A DNA stretch of 64,000 nt from Afifella pfennigii DSM 17143 (GTDB lineage Bacteria > Pseudomonadota > Alphaproteobacteria > Rhizobiales > Afifellaceae): assembly GCF_000688515.1 (NCBI RefSeq), contig NZ_JHZK01000001.1, positions 1 to 64,000 on the forward strand. The letters are read 5' to 3'. The position numbers and the translations under genes were made by a program. Within the stretch, counting starts at the first letter, position 1; every line of letters starts with the position of its first letter. This document shows positions 42,977-51,845 of the stretch, in pieces. The notes under the pieces were generated by a model. It made no database searches. It worked only from the letters and a program-made list of their open reading frames with translations, and was not told the origin of the DNA.

Positions 42977-45337
42977 ATGAAAGCTCAACGCGGATTGACG
43001 CTCGCCGGCATGGCGCTCTTTGCCGCCGGCATGACCTTGCCGCAGGGCGCGACGGCCGCCGACGTGACCTCTACGGAGGCGCCAGTCGCCGAGGATCGCG
43101 CACCGGAAACCTGGGGTTACGTTGAGTTCGGCGTGCGCGGCTACCTTGAGGAGCCGCCGGAGCGGGGGGCGCCCTGGCTGGTGCCGAGCATCGCCGATCC
43201 GAACAAGGAAAGCTCCGCCAAGTGGGAGGAATACGGCGATAAGGATTCCGTTTTCGTCCTGTCGGAGATCATCCTCGGCGCCCAATCGGCCGATGGCGAA
43301 TGGTTCGGCGAGTTCCGCGCCGACGACGCCTTCAACAACGATCAGCGCTTCAGCTTCGACTGGGCGAAGACGGGCCTGCTCTATGGCACGGTCACTTGGG
43401 ACCAGATCCCGCATCTTTACAGCACCAGCGCTCAGAGCATCTGGCAGGGGGTCGGCACGGACACCCTGACGACGGCGGTCACCTTTCCTGCCAGCCCGCC
43501 GACGATCGCCCAATACGACGCGGCGATGGCGGCCAATCTCCGGCCGATCGACATCGGCATCGACCGTCGCCGCTTCTCGGTTGACCAGCGCTTTACGCCG
43601 ACGCCGAACTGGGACTTCAAGGCCCATTACATGAACGATCATCGCGACGGTACGCAGATGGCCGGCGTCTTGATGAATTTCTTCGGCCCGTTCCAGCACC
43701 GGCTGGACATGCCGCGTCCCATCGACGACGTGACCCAGAACGCCAACATCACCGGCGAGTATTCCGGCAAGACGCCCTGGGGCGGCAAGTTCAACATCTC
43801 CGCCATCGGCCGCGTCTCCACCTACGAGAACGACTATCAGTCCTTCACCTTCCAGAACCCGTATTACCAGGCTCCCGGGGTAGCCTGGCCGCAATTCGGC
43901 CGCGTCAGCTCCATGCCGGACAACGAGGCCTATGCGGTCGGCGCGACCGCCGGCATCGATCTGCCGTGGAACAGCCGCTACATGGCGACCATCGACTACA
44001 CCAGCATGCGCCAGGACGAGCAGCTTATCCCTTACACCACCAATCCCGGTGCGCCGCCTCTACCGCTGCCGACCAACTCGCCCCAGGCGGAGATCAACAC
44101 GCTGCTCTTCAACAATGTCCTGACAACCCGCTTCAACGAGGACATCACGGGCAAGCTGCGCTACCGCTACTACGACCTCGACAACGAGACGCCGGAATGG
44201 CTGATCAACCAGTATTTCACGGCGGACGGGGCAGCCCTGACGCCGGCCGGTGGCGGGCTGCGCAACCTCGCCTATGCCTACACCAAGCAGAACGCTTCGG
44301 CCGAGGTGAACTGGCAGGCCCATGAGCGGGTCTCGCTGGGCGGCGAGATCGGCTGGGAGCGCTGGGACCGCGACCGCCGCGCGGCCAACGTCACCGACGA
44401 GTTCTTCGGCAAGGTGACGGCCGATGCCCAGATCACCGGCAAGGCCCAGTTGCGCTCCAGCTATGAATATGCGCAGCGGCGCTATGACCGCTACGATTTC
44501 GGCCTGGTCCTCGACGCCATGCTGAGCCGCCCGCCGGGCACCTCGCCCACCAACGCCACCGAGGCGGAACAGGTGCTGATGCGCAAGTTCGACATGGCCG
44601 ACCGCGACCGCCACAAGGCCAAGGTCTCGCTCGAGGTCTGGCCGATGGAGAACATCTCCGTCACACCGACCTTCGGCCTGCGCTTCGACGATTATCTCAC
44701 CAACCCGGTGGTGAATTACGGCCTGACCAAGGACAACAGCTGGAATGCCGGTGTGGAGTTCGCCTGGAGCCTTTTCCCGGGCACCAACCTGATGCTCGCT
44801 TACATGTATGAGGACTTCGACCGCTCCATGGTCGGCGGCCAGATCACCGGCGGCGGGCCGGCGCAGATGACCAATCGCTGGACCAGCGACATGTCGGATC
44901 AGGTCCACACCATCATCGCCGGCGCCAATTTCGAGATTATCCCGGGCACCCTCGATCTGGAGCTCTACAACGCCATCGCTCTCGGCAATTCGCAGGTGAG
45001 CGCGGTCTCCGCCGCAATCCCCTGCCCCAACCCGGCAAACTGCTCGCCCTTCCCGAACGTGACGACCAACTACAACCGGTTCGACGCGTCGCTGAACTAC
45101 TACCCTGATATGGGCGATCTCTTCGGCTGGGGGGGCGATCTCACCTTCAAGCTGAAATATGCTTGGGAACGCAACCGCGTCGACAACTGGCAGGACGATC
45201 TCGACACGCCCTACCAGTACCTCGTCGAGGGTGGCACGACGACGAGCTACGCCATGGGCGCCTGGAACACCAACTACGACGCGCATGCCGTAATGGCATC
45301 GCTCGTCTACCGCTGGGGCGGCTCGACGGGCAACTGA
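42977..45337 (+). CDS. pioB: MtrB/PioB-family decaheme-associated outer membrane beta-barrel
   Basis: A 786-residue outer-membrane protein with a signal peptide (KAQRGLTLAGMALFAAGMTL, cut near ATA-AD). A long series of alternating hydrophobic/aromatic strands with Asp/Asn-rich loops follows, as expected of a barrel of about 26-28 strands. Recognisable PioB/MtrB-like pieces include the strand FSFDWAKTGLLYGTVTWDQI and LRYRYYDLDNETPEW. It should sheath the decaheme cytochrome. The N-terminal CXXC of Shewanella MtrB is absent; the only mature cysteines form a loop pair in PCPNPANC. The C-terminus ends GGSTGN rather than in an aromatic residue, which is unusual for an outer-membrane barrel. Confidence 0.92.
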   Translation: MKAQRGLTLAGMALFAAGMTLPQGATAADVTSTEAPVAEDRAPETWGYVEFGVRGYLEEPPERGAPWLVPSIADPNKESSAKWEEYGDKDSVFVLSEIILGAQSADGEWFGEFRADDAFNNDQRFSFDWAKTGLLYGTVTWDQIPHLYSTSAQSIWQGVGTDTLTTAVTFPASPPTIAQYDAAMAANLRPIDIGIDRRRFSVDQRFTPTPNWDFKAHYMNDHRDGTQMAGVLMNFFGPFQHRLDMPRPIDDVTQNANITGEYSGKTPWGGKFNISAIGRVSTYENDYQSFTFQNPYYQAPGVAWPQFGRVSSMPDNEAYAVGATAGIDLPWNSRYMATIDYTSMRQDEQLIPYTTNPGAPPLPLPTNSPQAEINTLLFNNVLTTRFNEDITGKLRYRYYDLDNETPEWLINQYFTADGAALTPAGGGLRNLAYAYTKQNASAEVNWQAHERVSLGGEIGWERWDRDRRAANVTDEFFGKVTADAQITGKAQLRSSYEYAQRRYDRYDFGLVLDAMLSRPPGTSPTNATEAEQVLMRKFDMADRDRHKAKVSLEVWPMENISVTPTFGLRFDDYLTNPVVNYGLTKDNSWNAGVEFAWSLFPGTNLMLAYMYEDFDRSMVGGQITGGGPAQMTNRWTSDMSDQVHTIIAGANFEIIPGTLDLELYNAIALGNSQVSAVSAAIPCPNPANCSPFPNVTTNYNRFDASLNYYPDMGDLFGWGGDLTFKLKYAWERNRVDNWQDDLDTPYQYLVEGGTTTSYAMGAWNTNYDAHAVMASLVYRWGGSTGN

Positions 45338-45369
45338 GAACCGTCCAGGCCAAAGCAGGGGGCATCAGA

Positions 45370-45407
45370 GCTGACCGGTCATGAACGGCCAGAAGGGGCC
45401 GGTCAGC
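45370..45407 (+). other. Intercistronic hairpin between pioB and pioC
   Basis: GCTGACCGG and CCGGTCAGC form a 9-bp stem across a 20-base loop, in the 96-base gap before pioC. As in the preceding gap there is no T-run, so message stabilisation or partial attenuation is more likely than full termination. Confidence 0.65.
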
Positions 45408-45433
45408 CACCACAAAGGGAGAAACACCTGACC

Positions 45434-45718
45434 ATGACAGACGATATCAGCAAGAAGACCGGACCGCTCTCGCGCCGCACGCTTCTCGCCATGGGCGCCG
45501 GAGCGCTCTGCGCCGGGACGCTGACGAGCCTTTCCGCCACGACGGCCTCGGCTCAGGTTTCCCAGAAGGCGAAACATGAGCATGCCGGCTATCAGGCCCG
45601 CCCGAATGGCCGCGAAAGATGCGACAATTGCTTGCACTTCCGCCCGCCATCCGACTGCGAGGTGGTGCAGAGCCCGATCGCCCCGAACGGATGGTGCCGG
45701 CTTTACGCCAAGAAGTAG
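45434..45718 (+). CDS. pioC: High-potential iron-sulfur protein (PioC-like)
   Basis: The 94-residue protein has a Tat signal (twin arginine R14-R15 in PLSRRTLLAMG, cleavage near ASA-QV at 40). The mature domain has the HiPIP four-cysteine pattern C63-X2-C66-X8-C75-X12-C88, with the conserved tyrosine Y53 ahead and aromatic W87 beside the last cysteine. It binds one [4Fe-4S] cluster cycling 3+/2+ in the periplasm and would take electrons from the decaheme cytochrome toward the reaction centre or another membrane complex. GGGAG lies about 12 bases before the ATG. A strong terminator ends the operon. Confidence 0.93.
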   Translation: MTDDISKKTGPLSRRTLLAMGAGALCAGTLTSLSATTASAQVSQKAKHEHAGYQARPNGRERCDNCLHFRPPSDCEVVQSPIAPNGWCRLYAKK

Positions 45719-45777
45719 ACCTCCCGGAGCGGGCGGGCCGGCGTCTCCAGGCCGCGCTCATCGCTCGCTCAGGCTTG

Positions 45778-45808
45778 GGCGGGGCGCCACGAACGCCCCG
45801 CCTTTTTT
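45778..45808 (+). terminator. Rho-independent terminator of pioABC
   Basis: GGCGGGGCG and CGCCCCGCC form a 9-bp stem with a 7-base loop followed directly by TTTTTT, 60 bases after the pioC stop. It is the clearest terminator in the window and defines the operon's 3' end. Confidence 0.95.
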
Positions 45809-45908
45809 GCGTCATTCCCAGCCGTCGCCGGCGCCGCCGATATCCGATCGCGGCGCGGTGCGGCGCAAAGGGCCTGGAACTCCCGGCTTTCCTGGGTATT
45901 CTGCAAGC

Positions 45909-46376
45909 ATGGCACGCGAGATCGAGCGCAAATATCTCGTCGCGGATGCGAGCTGGCGCCAGGCCGTCTCAGATACCCACGATATCCGCCAGGGCTATCT
46001 GTGCAACGACGAGACGGCGAGCCTGCGGGTGCGCATCCTCAACGGCGAGCATGCCTATCTCACCGTCAAGACCGGGCGCGGCGTCGTGCGCGACGAGTAC
46101 GAATACGCCATCCCGCTGGAGGACGGCACCGAGCTCATGGCCAAATGCGCCCATCGCCTGATCGAAAAGAAGCGCCATCTCATCCGCCGCGGCGATCTCG
46201 CCTTTGAGGTCGACGTCTTCTCCGGCGCCAACGAGGGTCTTGTTCTGGCCGAGGTCGAGCTTGCCGACGAAAAACAGACCTTCGAGCCGCCACCCTGGCT
46301 CGGCGAGGAGGTCACCGGCGACGGGCGCTACACCAATGCCTCCCTCGCCCAGCACCCCTTCCGGGACTGGACGTAG
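45909..46376 (+). CDS. CYTH-domain protein, probable inorganic triphosphatase
   Basis: The 155-residue protein begins with the CYTH EXEXK signature (AREIERKYLV) and keeps the tunnel-fold charged strands RQGYLCNDETASLRVRIL, AYLTVKTG, IEKKRHLI and EVDVFSG. CYTH proteins bind triphosphorylated compounds. Bacterial single-domain forms often hydrolyse tripolyphosphate. Its immediate CHAD-domain neighbour makes a polyphosphate role likely, since the two are fused in YgiF-type proteins. Confidence 0.9.
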   Translation: MAREIERKYLVADASWRQAVSDTHDIRQGYLCNDETASLRVRILNGEHAYLTVKTGRGVVRDEYEYAIPLEDGTELMAKCAHRLIEKKRHLIRRGDLAFEVDVFSGANEGLVLAEVELADEKQTFEPPPWLGEEVTGDGRYTNASLAQHPFRDWT

Positions 46377-46417
46377 CGCAAGCTTGTCCGCAGGGCGGGC
46401 ATGGCTATCTTAGACGT

Positions 46418-47380
46418 ATGAGCTTTTCTCTCGATCCCGCCGCCTCCATCGCCGAGGAGCTGCGCAGCGCCGCCATCGAGCAGGTCCGGCGTGCCCGCCG
46501 GGAGCTCGAAACGGAAGACGAGGACCGGCACGAAGCCATCCATCTTGCGCGCAAGCGCTTCAAGAAGCTGCGTGGCCTTTTACGCCTCGCCCGCCCCGGC
46601 CTCGGCGAGGATTACGCCGCCGAGAACGCTCGCTGGCGCGATGCCGGGCGCCGGCTCTCCGGTTTGCGCGACGCCACCGCCCTTCTTGAGACCCACGACG
46701 CGCTCACCAGCCATTTTGGCGACCGTATCGAGGACGGCATTCTCTACAGCGTGCGTCAGCGACTGGATAAGCGCCGCGCCAGGATCGCCGAAGAGGTCAG
46801 CGATCTCGACCGGCGGGTAGAGGAGACCTTCGCCGTCTTGGACGCCGGCGAGAGCCGCCTTGCCGAGATCGCCTTCCCGGACGATTTCCATGTCCTCGCC
46901 GAGGGCCTTGCAAGGACCTACAAGCGCATGCGCAAAGCCATGCAGGCGGCCACCGGAACGGAAGACCCGGCCGTCTATCACGAATGGCGCAAGCGCACGA
47001 AATACCACTGGATCCAGTTGAAGCTTCTGCGGAAAATCTGGGAGGAGCCGATCGAGGCCCGCCGGGCCGAGGCCAAAGAGCTCGCCGACATCCTTGGCGA
47101 CGATCACGACCTTGTCGTCTACCGCACGCTTTTGCGGCAGGAGCCGAAGCTTTTCGGCAAGAAGAAGGTTCAGGAACTCGTCCTGGCGCTCATCGACCGG
47201 CGCCAGAGCACTCTGCGTACCGCCGCCTTCGATTTGGGCGCCCGCCTTGGCGCGGAAAAGCCGAAGGCCCTCAGCGCCAGGATCGAGGAATACTGGAAGG
47301 CGGCGCATTCGGAGGCGACGGAGCCGCTCGGCAAGGTAGCGCCCTCGCCCACCGAGGAGCGCCAGACCGAGCCCAGCTGA
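46418..47380 (+). CDS. CHAD-domain protein
   Basis: The 320-residue alpha-helical protein has the CHAD features: HEAIHLARKRFKKLRGLLRL in the first repeat, YHEWRKRTKYHWIQLKLL and LADILGDDHDLVVYRTLL in the second, with basic residues that bind polyphosphate. CHAD proteins associate with polyphosphate granules. It follows the CYTH gene by 41 bases on the same strand and is probably co-transcribed with it. Confidence 0.9.
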   Translation: MSFSLDPAASIAEELRSAAIEQVRRARRELETEDEDRHEAIHLARKRFKKLRGLLRLARPGLGEDYAAENARWRDAGRRLSGLRDATALLETHDALTSHFGDRIEDGILYSVRQRLDKRRARIAEEVSDLDRRVEETFAVLDAGESRLAEIAFPDDFHVLAEGLARTYKRMRKAMQAATGTEDPAVYHEWRKRTKYHWIQLKLLRKIWEEPIEARRAEAKELADILGDDHDLVVYRTLLRQEPKLFGKKKVQELVLALIDRRQSTLRTAAFDLGARLGAEKPKALSARIEEYWKAAHSEATEPLGKVAPSPTEERQTEPS

Positions 47381-47391
47381 GCCGGGGCGTC

Positions 47392-47841
47392 CTAGCCCTG
47401 TTTCGCCCAGCGTCCGCTAGGGTCCTGGCGCCAATACGTAATATCGGCGCCCTCCCCCCGCAGCCTTTTCCATTCCGCCCGCGCCCAGTCCATGGCCGCC
47501 GGGTCCGCCGCCTCGAAGAGATAGACGACGCGCTCATAGCCGCCGATTTCGCCCGCCTCCGCCCCATGCGTCAGAAAGCGGATCGCCGCCCCATTGGGGT
47601 TGTCGGTTTGCTGCGTCAGATAGACGGGCTGGCGGGCGCTGTGTCCGTCCTCGGCGGTGCCATGCGGCAGGAAGCCGGCATCGTCATAGGTCCACAGCGC
47701 CATGTCGAGCTCGCCGAGCCTTTCCTTGTCGCCCGCCTGCACCACGGCGCGCCAGCCGCGCTTCAAGGAACGCTCCAGAAGGTCCGGCAGGGCACGGGCG
47801 AGCGGGCGCGTCTCCAGATGGTAGAAGAAGATTTCCGGCAG
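47392..47841 (-). CDS. holC: DNA polymerase III subunit chi, non-ATG start
   Basis: Chi links the clamp-loader (through psi) to SSB. The C-terminal two-thirds is clear: KRGWRAVVQAGDKERLGELD, MALWTYDDAGFLPHG, PVYLTQQTDNPNGAAIRFLT and YERVVYLFEAADPAAM. The same frame extends upstream as PEIFFYHLETRPLARALPDL, the normal chi N-terminus, but no ATG, GTG or TTG exists there. GGGGGAGGCGCGG sits directly before a CTG, giving 149 residues, close to the 147 of E. coli chi. I therefore place the start at that CTG. A TTG further in would remove about 25 family residues. It is immediately downstream of pepA, as in many proteobacteria. Confidence 0.85.
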   Translation of the reverse strand: MPEIFFYHLETRPLARALPDLLERSLKRGWRAVVQAGDKERLGELDMALWTYDDAGFLPHGTAEDGHSARQPVYLTQQTDNPNGAAIRFLTHGAEAGEIGGYERVVYLFEAADPAAMDWARAEWKRLRGEGADITYWRQDPSGRWAKQG

Positions 47842-47873
47842 CCGCGCCTCCCCCTGCCCGTCGATGTCGTCGT

Positions 47874-49382
47874 CTAGTGCGAGCCGCGCTCGTAGCGCTC
47901 GCGCACGAACTGGTCGAGCAACCGCACGCCATAGCCGGAGGCCCAGGATTCGTTGGTATCGCTGGAGGGCGAGCCCATCGCCGTGCCGGCGACGTCCAGA
48001 TGCGCCCAGGCGGTGCCGTTCTCCACGAAGCGCTGCAGGAATTGCGCCGCCGTGATGGAGCCGCCCCAGCGCCCGCCGACATTCTTCATATCGGCGTTTT
48101 TGGAATCGATGAGCTTGTCGTATTCCTCGCCGAGCGGCATCCGCCAGGCCCTTTCGCCCGTCTCCTTGCCGGCGAGAAGGATATCCTCCGCCAGGCGGTC
48201 GTCATTGGCGAAAAGCCCGGCGTGATGGTGCCCCAGCGCCACGATGATCGCGCCGGTCAGCGTGGCGAGATCGATCATCGCCTCCGGCTTGGCGGTCTTC
48301 TGGATATGCGTCATGAGATCGGCGAGCACCAGGCGACCTTCCGCGTCGGTGTTGATCACCTCGATCGTCTTGCCCGACAGCGAGGTGACGATATCGCCGG
48401 GCCGCTGCGCTTTGCCGTCCGGCATGTTCTCCACCAGGCCGACGATGCCGACCGCATTCACCTTCGCCTTGCGCGCCGCCAGCGCCAGCATGACGCCGGC
48501 CACGGCCGCCGCCCCGCCCATATCGCCCTTCATGTCCTCCATGCCGGAGGCGGGCTTGATGGAGATGCCGCCGGTATCGAAGACGACACCCTTGCCGACG
48601 AAGGCGATCGGCCTTTCCTTGGCCTTGCCGCCGTTCCAGGTCAGGGTGACGACGCGCGGCGGGCGCTCAGAGCCCTGGGCGACGCCCAGTAGCGCCCTCA
48701 TTCCCAGCTTCGCCAGCGCCTTCTCGTCGAGCACCTCCACCTTCAGGCCGCTCTGCGCAAGGCCCTCCAGCTTCCTGGCGAATTCCACCGGCCCGAGCAC
48801 GTTCGCCGGCTCGTTGACGAGGTCGCGCGACAGCTCCACCCCCTCGTTGACCGCGGCCTCGACCTTCCATGCCGCCTCGGCCTTTTCCGGATGGGCGACG
48901 CCGATGGTGAGGTTGACCGGTCCGCGCTTTTCCTCCTCGTCCTTCTTCTGGCTCTTGTAGCGGTCGAAGCGATAGCGGCGCAGCATGATGCCCAGCGCGA
49001 AGGCCGCCGCTGCCTCGGCGGAGGGATAATCGCCCGCCGGGTCCTGCAGGATGATGCTGGCCTCGCCCTCCCGCGGCAGCAGCTTGGCGGCCGCGCCGCC
49101 CAGACGCAGCCAGTCCATGCGACCGGTCGGCACCTCGTCGCCGACGCCCAGGAACACGATTCTCTCCAGCTCCACCCCCGCCGGCGCCACGATTTCCAAC
49201 GCCTTGCGGGCCGCGCCGCCGAATTGCTTGATGCGCGCGGCGGGCGCAAAACGCTCTCCGCTCGCCTTGTCGAGCGAAGCCGCCAGGGGTCCGAGTTGCA
49301 GCTTCTTGTCGGTCAGGAAGATCGCGGTGCCCTTTTGCGGGGCCTGCGCTCCTGTGAAAGTGATGGACGTGCTGGCGGCCAT
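47874..49382 (-). CDS. pepA: Leucyl aminopeptidase (M17)
   Basis: The 502-residue cytosolic metallopeptidase releases N-terminal amino acids, often leucine. Metal and catalytic signatures are intact: VGKGVVFDTGGISIKP, MEDMKGDMGGAAAV, the M17 hallmark NTDAEGRLVLADLM, and DLATLTGAIIVALG. The holC gene follows with a 32-base gap, so the two are likely one transcript. It is divergent from lptF. Confidence 0.96.
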   Translation of the reverse strand: MAASTSITFTGAQAPQKGTAIFLTDKKLQLGPLAASLDKASGERFAPAARIKQFGGAARKALEIVAPAGVELERIVFLGVGDEVPTGRMDWLRLGGAAAKLLPREGEASIILQDPAGDYPSAEAAAAFALGIMLRRYRFDRYKSQKKDEEEKRGPVNLTIGVAHPEKAEAAWKVEAAVNEGVELSRDLVNEPANVLGPVEFARKLEGLAQSGLKVEVLDEKALAKLGMRALLGVAQGSERPPRVVTLTWNGGKAKERPIAFVGKGVVFDTGGISIKPASGMEDMKGDMGGAAAVAGVMLALAARKAKVNAVGIVGLVENMPDGKAQRPGDIVTSLSGKTIEVINTDAEGRLVLADLMTHIQKTAKPEAMIDLATLTGAIIVALGHHHAGLFANDDRLAEDILLAGKETGERAWRMPLGEEYDKLIDSKNADMKNVGGRWGGSITAAQFLQRFVENGTAWAHLDVAGTAMGSPSSDTNESWASGYGVRLLDQFVRERYERGSH

Positions 49383-49557
49383 GCTGTTGCCTCGATGCTC
49401 CGCTTTTGCGATGGAATTGGCTGACGGGTGGATAGCTTGGAAGGCGAAGGCGTCAAGGTCAAATCCCGTTAACCACGCTTCTTGGGCAAATCTTATCCAT
49501 ACGTGGCTAACGCTTGCCGGCCGACGGGCATGTCGGCTGCCCCTGACGAAGGTAAGT

Positions 49558-50766
49558 ATGTCGGTTTTCGGTCTGCCGCTCCTGGAACGCTACGTTTTCC
49601 GGCGGGTGCTGACATTGCTCCTGCTGGTGCTGGGCGCCCTCGTCGCCACTTTGTGGATGACACAGGTCCTGCGCGAGCTCGACGTGGTGACCGCCAAGGG
49701 CCAGGCGATCTGGATGTTCATCTTGATGACCATCCTCGCCCTGCCGGCTCTCATCCAGGTGATCGCGCCGATCGCCTTCCTGATCGCCGCCACCGTCACC
49801 CTCAACGGCCTCAACGCCGATAGCGAGCTGCCCGTCATGGCCGCCTCCGGCGCCTCCTCGCGGGTGGTGGCGCGGCCGGTCCTGGTTCTCGCCGTCATCG
49901 TCTTCGCGTTGACGACGCTGCTTCATCATTATGTCGCGCCGGGAAGCCTGTCGGGCCTGCGCACGCTCATCAACCATGTACGCGCCGATCTCATCGCCAC
50001 CCTGGTGAAGGATGGCGGCTTCCGCACCGTCGACAAGGGGCTCACCCTGCATATCCGTGAGAAGGCGCCCGACGGCAGCTTCCGCAACATCTTCGTCAGC
50101 GACAGCCGCGACGCGGAGGAATCGACCCAGTACATCGCCCAGTCCGGCGTGCTTCTGGAGCGTGGCGGCAATGCTTTCCTGATCATGAAGGATGGCGAGC
50201 TGGTTCGCGAAAACAACGCCAAGGGCGAAGTCAGCGTCGTGGAGTTCGAGACCTACGGTTTCGATCTCAGCCAGTTCAAGGCGGCCGACATCGCCACGGC
50301 CTACAAGCCGCGCGAGCTGACGACGACGCAGCTTCTCAATCCCGATGCCGACAATCCCTATTTCGTGCAATACCGCAGCCGCTGGGACGCGGAGCTGCAC
50401 GACCGCTTGACCGCGCCGCTCTACACCATCGCCTTCGCGCTTATCGCGCTGCTTTTCTGCGGCCGCGCGCGCACCAACCGCCAGGATCGGGGCTATGCGA
50501 TGGTCATGGCCGTGGTCACCGGCTTCGTCTTGCGCGGCGCCGGCTTTGCGGTTCTGGCGGCCGCCACCAACAACCGCAGCCTCATCCCGCTGCTTTATGC
50601 CGTGCCGCTCGGCGGCATCCTTCTCGCCTGGCTCGCCCTGCGTCAGGGATATCGCTGGCGCATCCCCGCCCGGCTGGGACTCTTCCTCGACAGGCTCGCC
50701 GCCGGGGCGGGCCGCGCCCTCGCCCGCATACCCATCCTGTCGCGCCTGCAGAGGCCGGCGACATGA
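49558..50766 (+). CDS. lptF: LPS export ABC transporter permease LptF
   Basis: LptF is one of the two permeases of LptB2FG, which pulls LPS from the inner membrane into the Lpt bridge. The 402-residue YjgP/YjgQ protein has six membrane spans, three before and three after a periplasmic beta-jellyroll (about residues 125-265). Typical elements: LLERYVFRRVLTLLLLVLG, LALPALIQVIAPIAFLIA, NADSELPVMAASG and RLTAPLYTIAFALIALLF. The start at 49558 follows AAGGTAAGT. Genes lptF, lptG and lptD are joined by four-base overlaps. Confidence 0.95.
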   Translation: MSVFGLPLLERYVFRRVLTLLLLVLGALVATLWMTQVLRELDVVTAKGQAIWMFILMTILALPALIQVIAPIAFLIAATVTLNGLNADSELPVMAASGASSRVVARPVLVLAVIVFALTTLLHHYVAPGSLSGLRTLINHVRADLIATLVKDGGFRTVDKGLTLHIREKAPDGSFRNIFVSDSRDAEESTQYIAQSGVLLERGGNAFLIMKDGELVRENNAKGEVSVVEFETYGFDLSQFKAADIATAYKPRELTTTQLLNPDADNPYFVQYRSRWDAELHDRLTAPLYTIAFALIALLFCGRARTNRQDRGYAMVMAVVTGFVLRGAGFAVLAAATNNRSLIPLLYAVPLGGILLAWLALRQGYRWRIPARLGLFLDRLAAGAGRALARIPILSRLQRPAT

Positions 50767-51845
50767 CAGGCACGCTGTCGCTCTATATCGCCAGGCGGTT
50801 CCTCACCTCCTTCGCCATGATTCTCCTGGCGTTGATGACGCTCGTCTTCCTCGTCGATTTCGTCGAGCTGTTGCGTCGTCTCAGCGATGTGGAGGAGTTT
50901 TCCGCCCTTCTCGGTCTCAAGCTGGCGCTGATGCGCACGCCGGGCCTGTTGGAAGATATCCTGCCCTTCCTCTTCCTGTTCTCCGGCATGATCTGCCTCC
51001 TCGACATGTCGCGGAAACTGGAGCTGGTCGTCGCCCGTGGCGCGGGCGTCTCGGTGTGGGGATTTCTTGCCGCGCCGATGGCGCTTGCCCTTCTCTTCGG
51101 CATCGCCTCCACTTTCCTGGTCAATCCGGCAGCCACCTATCTGAAGGAGCGAGCCGAGCAGACGGAAGCGGCTTTGGGCAGCGGCGCGCGTCTTTCCGGC
51201 GATGGGAGCAATATCTGGTTCCGCCAGGACGGGGTCGACGGGCCCTCCATCATCCGGGCCACGAGCTTCGATGCCACCGCCATGCAGCTTCTCGGCGTGA
51301 CGGCCTTTCTCTTCGAGCCGGGCGGAGCCTTTCGCGGCAAGCTGACGGCCTCCTCGGCCGATTATCGCCCCGGCCGCTGGACCTTTCGCGATGCCCGCTA
51401 CATCTCGGCCGAAGGCGCCCCGGAGCACTTCGCCCGCTACCTTCTGCCGACATCGCTCAGCGCCAAGGAGATCAACGAGACGCTGATTCGCCCCGAGAGC
51501 CTTTCCATTTGGACGCTCAACCGCTTCATCGACGCTGCCGGCAGAACCGGCCTCAACACCGATCGCTTCCGCCTCGCCTTCCACAGCCTCCTGGCGCGCC
51601 CGGTGCTGCTCATGGCGATGATCGCCGTGGCGGCCACCGTCAGCCTGAGGCTTTTCCGCTACGGTGGCGTAGGAAAGCTCGCGCTGACTGGCATCGGCCT
51701 GGGCTTTTTGCTTTATGTCATGACCGAGGTCGTTAGCGATATGGGCAGCAACGGCATCTTGAACCCGGCTTTCGCCGCCTGGGCGCCGGCGATTGTCGCA
51801 TTGTTGTTCGGAGCCACGGTGCTCCTGTACCAGGAGGACGGATGA
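50763..51845 (+). CDS. lptG: LPS export ABC transporter permease LptG
   Basis: The second LPS-export permease, 360 residues, with the same six-span YjgP/YjgQ plan (LYIARRFLTSFAMILLALMT; LLEDILPFLFLFSGMICLLD; FRLAFHSLLARPVLLMAMIA). It overlaps lptF by ATGA and its own stop overlaps the lptD start. LptG-like features include the N-terminal LSLYIARRF and a jellyroll between residues about 130 and 260. LptB, LptA and LptC are not in this window. Confidence 0.95.
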   Translation: MTGTLSLYIARRFLTSFAMILLALMTLVFLVDFVELLRRLSDVEEFSALLGLKLALMRTPGLLEDILPFLFLFSGMICLLDMSRKLELVVARGAGVSVWGFLAAPMALALLFGIASTFLVNPAATYLKERAEQTEAALGSGARLSGDGSNIWFRQDGVDGPSIIRATSFDATAMQLLGVTAFLFEPGGAFRGKLTASSADYRPGRWTFRDARYISAEGAPEHFARYLLPTSLSAKEINETLIRPESLSIWTLNRFIDAAGRTGLNTDRFRLAFHSLLARPVLLMAMIAVAATVSLRLFRYGGVGKLALTGIGLGFLLYVMTEVVSDMGSNGILNPAFAAWAPAIVALLFGATVLLYQEDG

